From: Candidatus Azobacteroides sp.
GTDB taxonomy: Bacteria > Bacteroidota > Bacteroidia > Bacteroidales > WRGA01
Assembly (NCBI GenBank): GCA_021201815.1
Contig: JAJQEC010000021.1
Span: 1 to 55,830, forward strand
DNA: 55,830 nt
Reading direction: 5' to 3'
Shown: positions 1-7,475 of the stretch, one piece after another
How the letters are laid out: each line of letters starts with the position of its first letter
Numbering within the stretch: the first letter of the stretch is position 1
Position numbers and translations under genes: made by a program
Notes under the pieces: model-generated
Database searches by the model: none
Seen by the model: the letters and a program-made list of their open reading frames with translations, nothing else
What the model was told of the DNA's origin: nothing

Positions 1-123
1 GCAAAACAAATTTGATTATTTACATAGTATCTTCTTCGAGGGGAGAGTGGGTGGGTTTTTCACCTTTTAGTTAATTAGTCCTGATTCTTGATTCTAAATA
101 CACGATTCTTCTAAATTATCTTT

Positions 124-131
124 TATTTTTG
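124..131 (+). promoter_or_regulatory. Bacteroidales -7 promoter box
   Basis: TATTTTTG matches TAnnTTTG exactly. It lies 4 bases before an ATG at 136 and 67 bases before the ATG at 199. No clear -33 TTTG is visible. If used, the transcript would begin at about 136-138, which suits a start at 199 or 229 better than one at 136. This counts somewhat against the longer kinase reading. Confidence 0.35.
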
Positions 132-135
132 TAGG

Positions 136-198
136 ATGAAGGTAAAGGAATACTCAAAAAAGCGCTGGATAATTGTTGGCTACTGATTAATTATTACC
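136..198 (+). other. In-frame 5' extension of the kinase gene, cut by TGA
   Basis: An ATG at 136 opens 16 codons (M-K-V-K-E-Y-S-K-K-R-W-I-I-V-G-Y) that end at TGA 184-186. The reading continues in the same frame as L-I-I-T-M into the kinase at 199. Read through, it gives a basic N-terminus and a hydrophobic helix (WIIVGY-x-LIITMLLWF), which would be a first membrane helix for a four-helix LytS-type sensor. I infer a former start at 136 and a nonsense change at codon 17. The replaced residue cannot be known; Trp is one transition away. Chance similarity of an untranslated leader is the alternative. Confidence 0.45.
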
Positions 199-1158
199 AT
201 GTTGCTCTGGTTTTCCGGGGAAAAGGAAATGATCCATATTGAACGGGGAATTTGTTTCCTTTCGTATGCCATTTTATCCATCCTGCTTTCTTTATCTTTC
301 AGTAAAACCATGTTTCAGAAGACGGTTGCCGACCGCAAAACGACTCCGTTTATTCTGAAATTCGTTATGATGACGGTATTTCTTGCCACAGGCTATGCTT
401 TGCTGAATCATTTTTTCTGTTTCCTGGAATGGAAAGGGATTTTTCCGTCCACTCATTTTTCCCAGGAAAGGCTTCCTCTTTTTAAAGAAATCATCAGTAC
501 ATTGCCAGGGTCCATCTTTGCAAATATCATCTTTTGTGTGATTCTTCTTTATTACGAATATTCAGAGTTGAAAACTGCGAACCTGACTTTTGAGCTAAAG
601 ATTCTGCATGCACAGATCAATCCCCATTTTATGTTCAATGTGCTGAATTATCTTTATATTCTGGTACGGAAAGACCCGGAACTGGCGGCAACTCTTCTGC
701 TGAAATATTCTGATGTGCTGCGTTACCAGCTCTACAGTACCAGAAACGATATGGTTCCGCTGGAAAATGAAGTTCAGTTTCTGAAAGATTTTATCGATGT
801 TGAGAAATTTCGCTGGGAAGATAAACTGGATGTGATCTGTTCATGGGATATTGAAAACGGAAAAACAGAGATTCCCCCGTTATTATTAATTCCCTTCGTG
901 GAAAATGCGTTCAAACATGTATCCCGTTCCACATTTCAGAAAGGGTATATCTATATTTCTTTTAAACAGAAAGGGAAGAAAATTTCACTGGAGGTTGAAA
1001 ATTCCAAATCCGATAAACCGGTTAAAAAGAGTAAAAGCAATGGCATCGGGCTGGAAAATATAAAAGCCAGGCTGGAAATTCTGTATGGAAGACATTATTC
1101 GCTGACGCTGAAAGATATGGGAACTGTTTATTTATCCAACCTCCAAATTTATTTGTAA
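199..1158 (+). CDS. LytS/YehU-type membrane sensor histidine kinase
   Basis: Sensor kinase of the His_kinase (PF06580) class that phosphorylates a LytTR response regulator, here the next gene. Three hydrophobic helices are visible at about residues 17-35, 51-73 and 104-121. They are followed by the phosphoacceptor motif QINPHF (His143), an N box IPFVENAFKH (231-240) and a G box NGIGLENIKA (281-290). The ligand is unknown, as no extracytoplasmic sensor domain is present. The start is uncertain: ATG 199, ATG 229 (preceded by AAAGG), or an upstream ATG 136 interrupted by TGA. The stop is 4 bases before the regulator gene, so the two are an operon. The kinase core is complete. If the upstream helix is genuine, the protein made from 199 lacks its first membrane segment. 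Confidence 0.88.
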   Translation: MLLWFSGEKEMIHIERGICFLSYAILSILLSLSFSKTMFQKTVADRKTTPFILKFVMMTVFLATGYALLNHFFCFLEWKGIFPSTHFSQERLPLFKEIISTLPGSIFANIIFCVILLYYEYSELKTANLTFELKILHAQINPHFMFNVLNYLYILVRKDPELAATLLLKYSDVLRYQLYSTRNDMVPLENEVQFLKDFIDVEKFRWEDKLDVICSWDIENGKTEIPPLLLIPFVENAFKHVSRSTFQKGYIYISFKQKGKKISLEVENSKSDKPVKKSKSNGIGLENIKARLEILYGRHYSLTLKDMGTVYLSNLQIYL

Positions 1159-1162
1159 ATAT

Positions 1163-1915
1163 ATGACCAATCAATTACCTGTTTATACAAAGACCCCGGT
1201 AATGCGCTGCCTGGTGGTGGATGATGAATCTTTTGCCATAGAGGGAGTGACAGACCTGATCCGGAAACTGAATTTCCTGAAACTGGCAGGCACCTGCTCG
1301 TCAGCCATAGAGGCACGGGATATGCTCCGGGAAAAGGGAACCGACCTTATGTTCCTGGATATCAACATGCCGGATCTTACCGGACTGGAATTGCTGGAAT
1401 CACTGGAAAACCCGCCGTTAACCATTCTGACAACGGCTTATCCAGAGCATGCAATGGACGGTTTCAGGCTGAATGTAGTGGATTATCTGCTAAAACCGAT
1501 CGGATTTCAGCGTTTCTTCCAGGCAGTAGAAAAAGCCAGGGAAACCTTTTTATCCAGATTATCCCTGCACAAAAACGAGGGGGCTCCTGCTTCTGATATG
1601 TATATACGTCAGGGAGATTCCTTTATAAAAATCGTATGGGAAGAGATTTTATATGTGGAAAGTATGCAGAATTACCTGAAGCTGCATTTTAAAGACCGTT
1701 CTTTTATTATCCACCAGACCATGGCTTCCCTGGAAGAAATGTTGCCCAAAGATGCTTTTTTCCGGATCCATAAATCGTATCTGGTAAATATTTCCCACAT
1801 TGAACTGGTAAGTGGCGGACGGATTTTTATCAATGGAAAAGAACTTCCTCTTTCCAAACACAGGAAGGAAGAGTTGTTCAATACGGTAATATTAAAAAAG
1901 TTAATAAGCAAATAA
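1163..1915 (+). CDS. LytTR-family response regulator
   Basis: Partner regulator of the kinase immediately upstream. The N-terminal receiver domain has the acidic pair Asp20-Asp21, phosphoacceptor Asp66 in FLDINMP, the Thr cluster near 91 and Lys111 in LLKP. A C-terminal LytTR DNA-binding domain covers about residues 147-245, including the typical FFRIHKSYLVN segment. The length of 250 aa is normal for the family. An internal ATG at 1202 (MRCLVVDDE) would start right at the receiver and may be the true start, since the first 13 residues look non-domain. Targets cannot be deduced; the lipoprotein gene 71 bases downstream on the same strand is a candidate. Confidence 0.9.
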   Translation: MTNQLPVYTKTPVMRCLVVDDESFAIEGVTDLIRKLNFLKLAGTCSSAIEARDMLREKGTDLMFLDINMPDLTGLELLESLENPPLTILTTAYPEHAMDGFRLNVVDYLLKPIGFQRFFQAVEKARETFLSRLSLHKNEGAPASDMYIRQGDSFIKIVWEEILYVESMQNYLKLHFKDRSFIIHQTMASLEEMLPKDAFFRIHKSYLVNISHIELVSGGRIFINGKELPLSKHRKEELFNTVILKKLISK

Positions 1916-1986
1916 CGTATCCGGAAGCTTATTTTCTGTTTCTCCTGTTTTTTTGATAAGTTGTATAATACGAGTAATAAGAGGTT

Positions 1987-2751
1987 ATGATAAAAAGATT
2001 GTTTTTTCTTTCTTTTCTTGTTTTTTTCATGAGTTGTAAGCCGGAAGTAAAACCGGAGGTATCCGAAACAACCGAATTTCAGCAAAATGACACAATAGGA
2101 ATAGGGTTACTGTTGAAAAATATCAGTGGAAAGGGAGTACCTTTGTACCTTACTAAAACAGATACTGTCCCTTTTGATGTGATAAAATTTATTGAAAATC
2201 AGTATGAACACATTTTTGTAACGGATATTACAACTTCGTATTTAAAAAACAGGTTTTCTCCTTACCGTGCACGTTATGGCAGGGAAGCAGCAGAAGCAGT
2301 AAAAATCAATAAGGAAGGAGTACTGTTTATTCCGGTTTATGAACTGGCTTTCCGGGTGGTAGAAAGGAAGGAAAATTGTTTCGGCATTATTATCAATGAA
2401 GAAAATAAAGAAGTAATGTATGTCAGGCCACGTTACTGGATGGATATCAAAGATTTTCAGGGGGATAGGATCCATGCGGAGGATCCGTTCTTTTTTATCA
2501 GTTGGGAAAATTATTTGACTACCATTCCTTCTATTTCCGGATATGAAGGAATCATTTATTCTTCCCCTATGGTGAGTGAAAAAGATACAATGGTTTTTGA
2601 CTCCCGGAAGCGATATACCGGTGTTAAAATAAAAGGGAACTGGCTGCAGATAGCGGAATGGACGGAAGAAACATCAAAACCGACCGGTTATATTCCCTGG
2701 ACAGATGGGAAAAAGCTGAATATTGAGCCGGTTGAATGGGTAACAAAATAA
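1987..2751 (+). CDS. Lipoprotein of unknown function, possible SH3-like C-terminus
   Basis: The N-terminus MIKRLFFLSFLVFFMSC is a lipoprotein signal with the lipobox FMSC and lipidation Cys17. I do not recognise the family. The final 60 or so residues (YTGVKIKGNWLQIAEW...PTGYIPWTDGKKL) read like a bacterial SH3-type fold: the strand pattern 'VKIKGNWLQI' followed by 'GYIPW' is what SH3b domains show. The body is rich in aromatic and charged residues with no obvious catalytic motif. It follows the LytTR system on the same strand and ends in a strong hairpin terminator at 2758-2799, so it may belong to that transcript or be its target. The assignment rests on the signal and the SH3-like tail only. 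Confidence 0.75.
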   Translation: MIKRLFFLSFLVFFMSCKPEVKPEVSETTEFQQNDTIGIGLLLKNISGKGVPLYLTKTDTVPFDVIKFIENQYEHIFVTDITTSYLKNRFSPYRARYGREAAEAVKINKEGVLFIPVYELAFRVVERKENCFGIIINEENKEVMYVRPRYWMDIKDFQGDRIHAEDPFFFISWENYLTTIPSISGYEGIIYSSPMVSEKDTMVFDSRKRYTGVKIKGNWLQIAEWTEETSKPTGYIPWTDGKKLNIEPVEWVTK

Positions 2752-2757
2752 GGTTAA

Positions 2758-2799
2758 TTCCGGGAGGATAAAAAAAGGCTGTTTTATTTTCTCCCGGAA
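2758..2799 (+). terminator. Hairpin terminator after the lipoprotein gene
   Basis: The perfect 9-bp arms TTCCGGGAG / CTCCCGGAA are extended by GATAAAA / TTTTATT-type pairs and enclose AAAGGCTG. The hairpin begins 6 bases after the stop codon and is followed by AATATTTTTTCC. Confidence 0.8.
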
Positions 2800-2843
2800 A
2801 ATATTTTTTCCGGAAAATCCTTGCAAAACACCCTTTAATTTAT

Positions 2844-2851
2844 TATCTTTA
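2844..2851 (+). promoter_or_regulatory. Orphan promoter-like box in the repeat region
   Basis: TATCTTTA is one base off TAnnTTTG, with TTGC 19 bases upstream at 2821-2824. The HU gene has the same TATCTTTA variant. No gene follows on the plus strand, so if active it would drive a non-coding transcript through the 22-bp repeats. Confidence 0.25.
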
Positions 2852-3042
2852 CATATCGTTTTTAATTCCCGGACGGATATATATTTCCGGCTATTTCAGT
2901 ATATTTTCCTGTGTAGTAAATATCTCATTTCTATCACGAAAATAGATTCCGGAATCTTATCCGGTTCCCTTTTTGAGTTAAAAACGGCAAATACAGATCT
3001 CTATTTCTGTATTTCAGGAACATACCTCAAGTCGTCTTTCAT

Positions 3043-3130
3043 CTGAAAGACATCCGGACTTCAACTGAAAAACAATCGAATTACAGATGAAAGACAATCG
3101 AACTTCAATTGAAAGACAATTAATATAGAC
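3043..3130. repeat. 22-bp tandem repeat, four units
   Basis: Units begin at 3043, 3065, 3087 and 3109 with an exact 22-base period. The consensus is close to mTGAAAGACAATCGAACTTC plus two bases. Units 2 and 3 are the most alike and unit 4 decays after the first half. The array starts inside a perfect palindrome (3034-3051), so the first unit can pair with the sequence just before it. Four units of 22 bp with no spacers do not fit CRISPR. Confidence 0.75.
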
Positions 3131-3231
3131 CGTCAAAATAGTTTAACTGAAAGGTCAAATTACCTTATACGAGCAGTCAAAATAGCTTAACAAGCCGTCT
3201 TATTTTCTCCGTTCGGACAAATAACATAAGA

Positions 3232-3277
3232 AATACCCCTGAAGGCGACTCGTTAAGTCAAAGCCTCCAGAGGTATT
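3232..3277. terminator. Long imperfect hairpin, possible terminator of the hybrid regulator gene
   Basis: Arms AATACCCCTGAAGGC (3232-3246) and GCCTCCAGAGGTATT (3263-3277) pair at 13 of 15 positions, the rest being wobble-type. The 16-base loop holds a further GACT/AGTC pairing. It lies about 110 bases downstream of the minus-strand stop at 3387. No clean T run follows on either strand, so a terminator is plausible, not certain. Confidence 0.4.
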
Positions 3278-3386
3278 CTGTTCTTCCTCCCTCCTTCCAA
3301 TGTCATTCACTCAAGATGTAAGAAGTAAAAAAACCAACACCTGTAAAACTTACCATCTGACTTTTAGGTTCTGCTTCTCTTACGGG

Positions 3387-6300
3387 TTATGAAATGTTTT
3401 TCTCAATAAACTGCCGGGGGGATTCTCCATAGGTTTTCTTAAAACAATTGCTAAAGTAAGCCGCATCTTCAAAGCCTACCATAAAGGCAACTTCATTAAT
3501 GGAATACTTTTTCTCCCGGAAATATTCGATGGCTTTCTTCATTCGTATGATTTTTATAAAGTCATTCGGTGTATACCCTGTAACAGAACGGAATTTTGTG
3601 TATAACAGGGATCTGCTTAATCCCATCTCTTTTGAGAAATCCGCAATGGAAAATTCCGGATTTTCAATATTCTTTTCTATAATAGCGGTAGCCTGCGTAA
3701 TAAATTTCTTATTAAAGTCATTTTCCGATTGTTCAGGAATTACGGTTTTATCTATTCCCAGAAACTTTGCCCGGAGGATTTTACGGTTCTGAATGATATT
3801 GTTGATCTTAACCTGCAAATACTTTACTTCAAAAGGTTTCTCTATGTAATCATCAACTCCGAGGCGGAAACCGGCTTCTATGCTTTCCTTATCATTTACG
3901 ACGGTAAGCAGAATCACCGGGATATGGGAAGTTTCAAACGTATTTTTAATTCTTTTACTTAATTCAAAGCCATCCATCAAAGGCATTTGAAGATCGGATA
4001 AGACGATATCCGGATTTATTTTAGGCAGAAGAGACCAGGCTTCTTCTCCGTTTTTTGCAACAGAAACAGTATACACGGATTCAAAAGAAATCTGCAGGAA
4101 ATTCCTCAGGTCTGCGTTATCTTCGACTATCAGAAGTTTGATGGCCCGGTTTTCATTTTTCTCTGTTTCCTCTGTTTCATCTTTTTCCAACGCTTCCACT
4201 ATACTTCCTGTCTCTTGTCCTGCCATTTCTTCCGGCTGATAATGTCCGTTCCCATGATAAAACTGCAGGTAAAATTCAGATCCCTTATTTTCCATGCTAC
4301 TGACCCCGATATATCCTTTATGGAGGGAAACATATCTTTTTACCAGAAGTAATCCCAGTCCGGAACCCATTTCCATTGTATTTACCGCATTACCCGCGCG
4401 ATAAAAACGCCGGAACAGTTTCTTCCTGTCTTGCCGTGAAATTCCGATTCCGGTATCCCGGATAGTAATCTGCCAGTAACGGGTATGATTTATTAATTCT
4501 ATTATTACCTCTCCTTTTTCAGGTGTATACTTCATAGCATTGGATAATAAGTTGTCCAGGATTTTATCCATCTTTTCAATATCAAACCATTCGAAAAGAT
4601 TGCTAGCAGGCAAATTCAGTTTCAGGGTAATTCTTTTTTTAATTGCTGCCTGCTGCCATTGTTTGACTTTATCCTGTAAAAACCGGTTTACCTCATATTC
4701 CTTCACGATCAGACGATCTTTCAATTCATAAGATTTCTGGAAATCCAGAAGCTGAGAAAAGATGCTGTTCAGTTTTTCCAGGTTACTGGTGATAAGGTCC
4801 AGCAGATAATCCGTTTTTCCGGAAGAAGTGATTTCTTCTTTCAACTGATGAATGGGAGCACTGATTAAAGTTAACGGTGTCCGGATATCATGAGCGGTAT
4901 TAATAAAGAATTTTACTTTTTCTTCGGTTTGTTTTTTCCGGATACGTTGTTTTATATAATAATAAGTGCCATAAACGGCTAGCAATCCCATACATATAAA
5001 AACAGCATATGCCCATGAGGTATTCCAGAAGGGAGGAATCACTTCTATCTCCAGCCGCCGTTCATCAAGGACCATATTATTATCCCCTATACTCCGCAAA
5101 ATAAATGTATACTTTCCGGAACGGATATTCGTATAATTCGCCCGGTTTTCGGTAGTAGGTCCGATCCACTGCGGATCCAGTCCAGACAACATCCACATAT
5201 AACGCCTGTTTTCTTTTGAAGTAAAATCAATAGTCGTGAAATCAATAGAAAAAGAATGTTGCTTATAATTTAATTTTATAAGGGAAGCGTTTTCCAACGC
5301 ATCCTCCAGGGGAGAATTTTTATCTCCGGCCTTGACAACGCGGTTAAACAGGTAAAGGTCCTGAAGAAAGATTTTCCCGGAAGATTGTGCTTTCGTTATT
5401 TCATCCGGATTAAAGTAAGTAACTCCATCGTAGGAACCGAAGTATAGGTTTCCGTCAGCTCCTTTTGTTCTGGATAAAGACCGGAACTTATTGCTGGAGA
5501 GACCATCTTCCTTTGAGAAATTCACAGCCGTATGTTCAGTCAGGTCAAACCGGATCAATCCGTTTTCAGAACTCAGCCAAAGATCATTTCCATGTTTCAG
5601 GACAGAATATATAAAATCCGAAGCCAGTCCCTGTGCAGTTGTAAAAGAGACAGTTTCCCTTGTTTTTATATTATACCGGGTCAATCCGTTTCCATATGTA
5701 CCCAGCCAGACTACCGAATCGGATTCGACATGGATATCATTGATAAAAGAGCTTCGCAGATTACGGTTGTAACGGGATTGTATAAATTCCTCCTCCTCAT
5801 ATACTATCTGAAAAATACCGGATTCCGCAGCCACCAGAATTTCATTATCCTTTACCGGCAGAATATAATTTGCCTGTGTAACAGGAAGCTGCATAAATGT
5901 GTTTGTTTCAGGGTCCAACCGGGATATGTTGCCCTTCTTCCCTCCTATCCAGATATTTTTCTGTGCATCTTCACTAATTGTATATACAAAATTGGTACCG
6001 ATCTCATTTTCCCGGTTATGCTGTTTTATATAACTCCGTATGATGGTGCCTTTTTTATCAAGCACATATATACCGGAAGAATATGTACCTACCCATATCT
6101 GTCCGGAAGAATCTTCAAAAAGGCACAAAACATTTTTCGACAAAAGAAGTTTCTGCCAGGTGTTTGTTCTCTTTTCCCAGCGGTTTAGTCCGTGATTGGT
6201 AGCAAACCATACATTACCGTCCGTGTCATATAAAATATCACATACGACATTGTATAGCAACGCATTTTCATTATTTTCCTCATATTTAATGGTATGGAAT

Positions 6301-7307
6301 CTCCGTTCTGAAAAATCAAATTTATATACGCCATCCGAAAAAGTAGATACCCAGATCCTGCCATCATGGTCTTTATAAATATCATATACACTTTCCCCTT
6401 TAATGCGGTATTGTTTTTCTTCGTTGTGATTGTATTTCCGGATTATCTTTTTCGTCTGCCTGTCCAGTAAACAAACGCCGGCACCGTCTGTGCCGAGCAA
6501 CAGATGGTTCTCATCCAGCTCGGTTATCGTAAGTACCGGCTGATACAAAAGATGATTGTTTTCAATAAGTTGTAATTCTCCGGTACCTATATCGTATAAA
6601 AACAATCCTTTATCAATACCCCCGATCCATATCTGGCGTGCTTCCCTGTCATAGAATATCGATTCAATTATCAGATTTTCTTTGCTGAGTAATTCCTGCC
6701 TTATGAATTTCTTTAGTTTTTTTGTTTCAATATTGAATTCATAGATTTCTTTGTTTGATACCAGCAGGAAATGTTTTTCATCTTTTGGATGAAAAGATTT
6801 TATTTCTTCCCCTTTCAGTTCTTCTGTTTTAATTACTTCCAGAGAATCTCCCCTTAGCATTCCGAAATAAGAACGGGTACCGACCCAGATATTATTTTCC
6901 GAATCGAAATGGACATTCCTCAAATAAATATTCAGGTCCTGATGACAGATAAACTCGTCCCGTTCCGTAGCGTATCTATAGATAGCGCCCCGGTCGGTAT
7001 ATGCCCACAATAATGAATCATTATCAAGGAGGACATGGGAAAGGCGCATAGGAATATGTCCGTTATTAAGAATGGAAAGGGGATAATTCTTGACATACTT
7101 GCCATCAAACCGATCAATACCAAACCGGGTAGAAATCCAGATAAAGCCCTTTTTGTCTTGCTTTACACTGAAACTTTGTATTCCACTGAGGCCTTCATTA
7201 ACTCCAATATGTTCAATCTGCTGTGCATATGTTTTAAAAATGACAATGTGTGATAATAATATCAATAAGAAAATAAGAAAACTGTGTTTTTTTTCAAAAG
7301 TATTCAT
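3387..7307 (-). CDS. Hybrid two-component system regulator (HTCS), glycan sensing
   Basis: One-protein two-component system of the Bacteroidota type that senses glycan fragments in the periplasm and activates neighbouring hydrolase genes. Order of parts: signal/anchor helix (about 1-29), two-component-regulator beta-propeller repeats with the recurring 'iWvGT...G' pattern (about 30-700), a Y_Y_Y domain (about 710-775), a membrane helix (TSWAYAVFICMGLLAVYG), HisKA with the motif NTAHDIRTPL, HATPase with GSGLGLLLV, a receiver with Asp in VLSDLQMP, and a C-terminal AraC-type helix-turn-helix ending in ESPRQFIEKN. I chose ATG 7307 (MNTFEKKH): the longer ATG at 7352 overlaps a perfect -7 box and adds a non-signal stretch. 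About 1306 aa, all domains intact. It lies downstream of GH2, GH3 and esterase genes on the same strand. Confidence 0.95.
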   Translation of the reverse strand: MNTFEKKHSFLIFLLILLSHIVIFKTYAQQIEHIGVNEGLSGIQSFSVKQDKKGFIWISTRFGIDRFDGKYVKNYPLSILNNGHIPMRLSHVLLDNDSLLWAYTDRGAIYRYATERDEFICHQDLNIYLRNVHFDSENNIWVGTRSYFGMLRGDSLEVIKTEELKGEEIKSFHPKDEKHFLLVSNKEIYEFNIETKKLKKFIRQELLSKENLIIESIFYDREARQIWIGGIDKGLFLYDIGTGELQLIENNHLLYQPVLTITELDENHLLLGTDGAGVCLLDRQTKKIIRKYNHNEEKQYRIKGESVYDIYKDHDGRIWVSTFSDGVYKFDFSERRFHTIKYEENNENALLYNVVCDILYDTDGNVWFATNHGLNRWEKRTNTWQKLLLSKNVLCLFEDSSGQIWVGTYSSGIYVLDKKGTIIRSYIKQHNRENEIGTNFVYTISEDAQKNIWIGGKKGNISRLDPETNTFMQLPVTQANYILPVKDNEILVAAESGIFQIVYEEEEFIQSRYNRNLRSSFINDIHVESDSVVWLGTYGNGLTRYNIKTRETVSFTTAQGLASDFIYSVLKHGNDLWLSSENGLIRFDLTEHTAVNFSKEDGLSSNKFRSLSRTKGADGNLYFGSYDGVTYFNPDEITKAQSSGKIFLQDLYLFNRVVKAGDKNSPLEDALENASLIKLNYKQHSFSIDFTTIDFTSKENRRYMWMLSGLDPQWIGPTTENRANYTNIRSGKYTFILRSIGDNNMVLDERRLEIEVIPPFWNTSWAYAVFICMGLLAVYGTYYYIKQRIRKKQTEEKVKFFINTAHDIRTPLTLISAPIHQLKEEITSSGKTDYLLDLITSNLEKLNSIFSQLLDFQKSYELKDRLIVKEYEVNRFLQDKVKQWQQAAIKKRITLKLNLPASNLFEWFDIEKMDKILDNLLSNAMKYTPEKGEVIIELINHTRYWQITIRDTGIGISRQDRKKLFRRFYRAGNAVNTMEMGSGLGLLLVKRYVSLHKGYIGVSSMENKGSEFYLQFYHGNGHYQPEEMAGQETGSIVEALEKDETEETEKNENRAIKLLIVEDNADLRNFLQISFESVYTVSVAKNGEEAWSLLPKINPDIVLSDLQMPLMDGFELSKRIKNTFETSHIPVILLTVVNDKESIEAGFRLGVDDYIEKPFEVKYLQVKINNIIQNRKILRAKFLGIDKTVIPEQSENDFNKKFITQATAIIEKNIENPEFSIADFSKEMGLSRSLLYTKFRSVTGYTPNDFIKIIRMKKAIEYFREKKYSINEVAFMVGFEDAAYFSNCFKKTYGESPRQFIEKNIS

Positions 7308-7351
7308 AGTCGGAAAATGTATGTATTTAGTATAATGATGGATAACATACA

Positions 7352-7359
7352 CAAATATA
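7352..7359 (-). promoter_or_regulatory. -7 promoter box of the hybrid regulator gene
   Basis: On the minus strand this reads TATATTTG, an exact TAnnTTTG match. It is 45 bases from the chosen ATG (7307), giving a leader of about 35-40 bases. It excludes the ATG at 7352 as a practical start. Confidence 0.55.
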
Positions 7360-7424
7360 GAGTTTACAGCAGGTTACATTATCAGATTAAGTGTTAAACA
7401 TACAGAAGATAAGTGTTAAACAGG

Positions 7425-7474
7425 AAGTAAAAGGTAAAAGCAGTACTCAGTAGTCCTGCTTTTACCTTTTACTT
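7425..7474 (-). terminator. Perfect 19-bp hairpin after the GH2 gene
   Basis: Arms AAGTAAAAGGTAAAAGCAG (7425-7443) and CTGCTTTTACCTTTTACTT (7456-7474) pair perfectly around a 12-base loop. It begins 2 bases after the GH2 stop codon. It separates the hydrolase genes from the regulator gene, which has its own promoter. The core GTAAAAGGTAAAA recurs in the cysK terminator. Confidence 0.75.
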
Positions 7475-7475
7475 T

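Larger units (their letters stand above)
2800..3386. other. Long gene-free region with repeats and hairpins
   Basis: No convincing coding sequence is present on either strand. The region holds a promoter-like TTGC-N19-TATCTTTA (2821-2851), an inverted repeat AAATACAGA / TCTGTATTT (2989-2997, 3006-3014), the palindrome GTCTTTCATCTGAAAGAC (3034-3051), a 22-bp tandem repeat (3043-3130), two copies of GTCAAAATAGyTTAAC exactly 44 bases apart (3132, 3176), and a long imperfect hairpin (3232-3277). The density of structure suggests a non-coding RNA or a dispersed repeat element, but this is inference. Confidence 0.5.

Noticed and set aside
3034..3130. CRISPR array
   Set aside because: The repeats are 22 bp with no spacers and drift in sequence, and no cas gene is present.
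5532..6188. Open frame of 218 codons on the plus strand
   Set aside because: It lies wholly antisense to the beta-propeller part of the hybrid regulator, with no start context and no protein-like motifs. It is a shadow frame.
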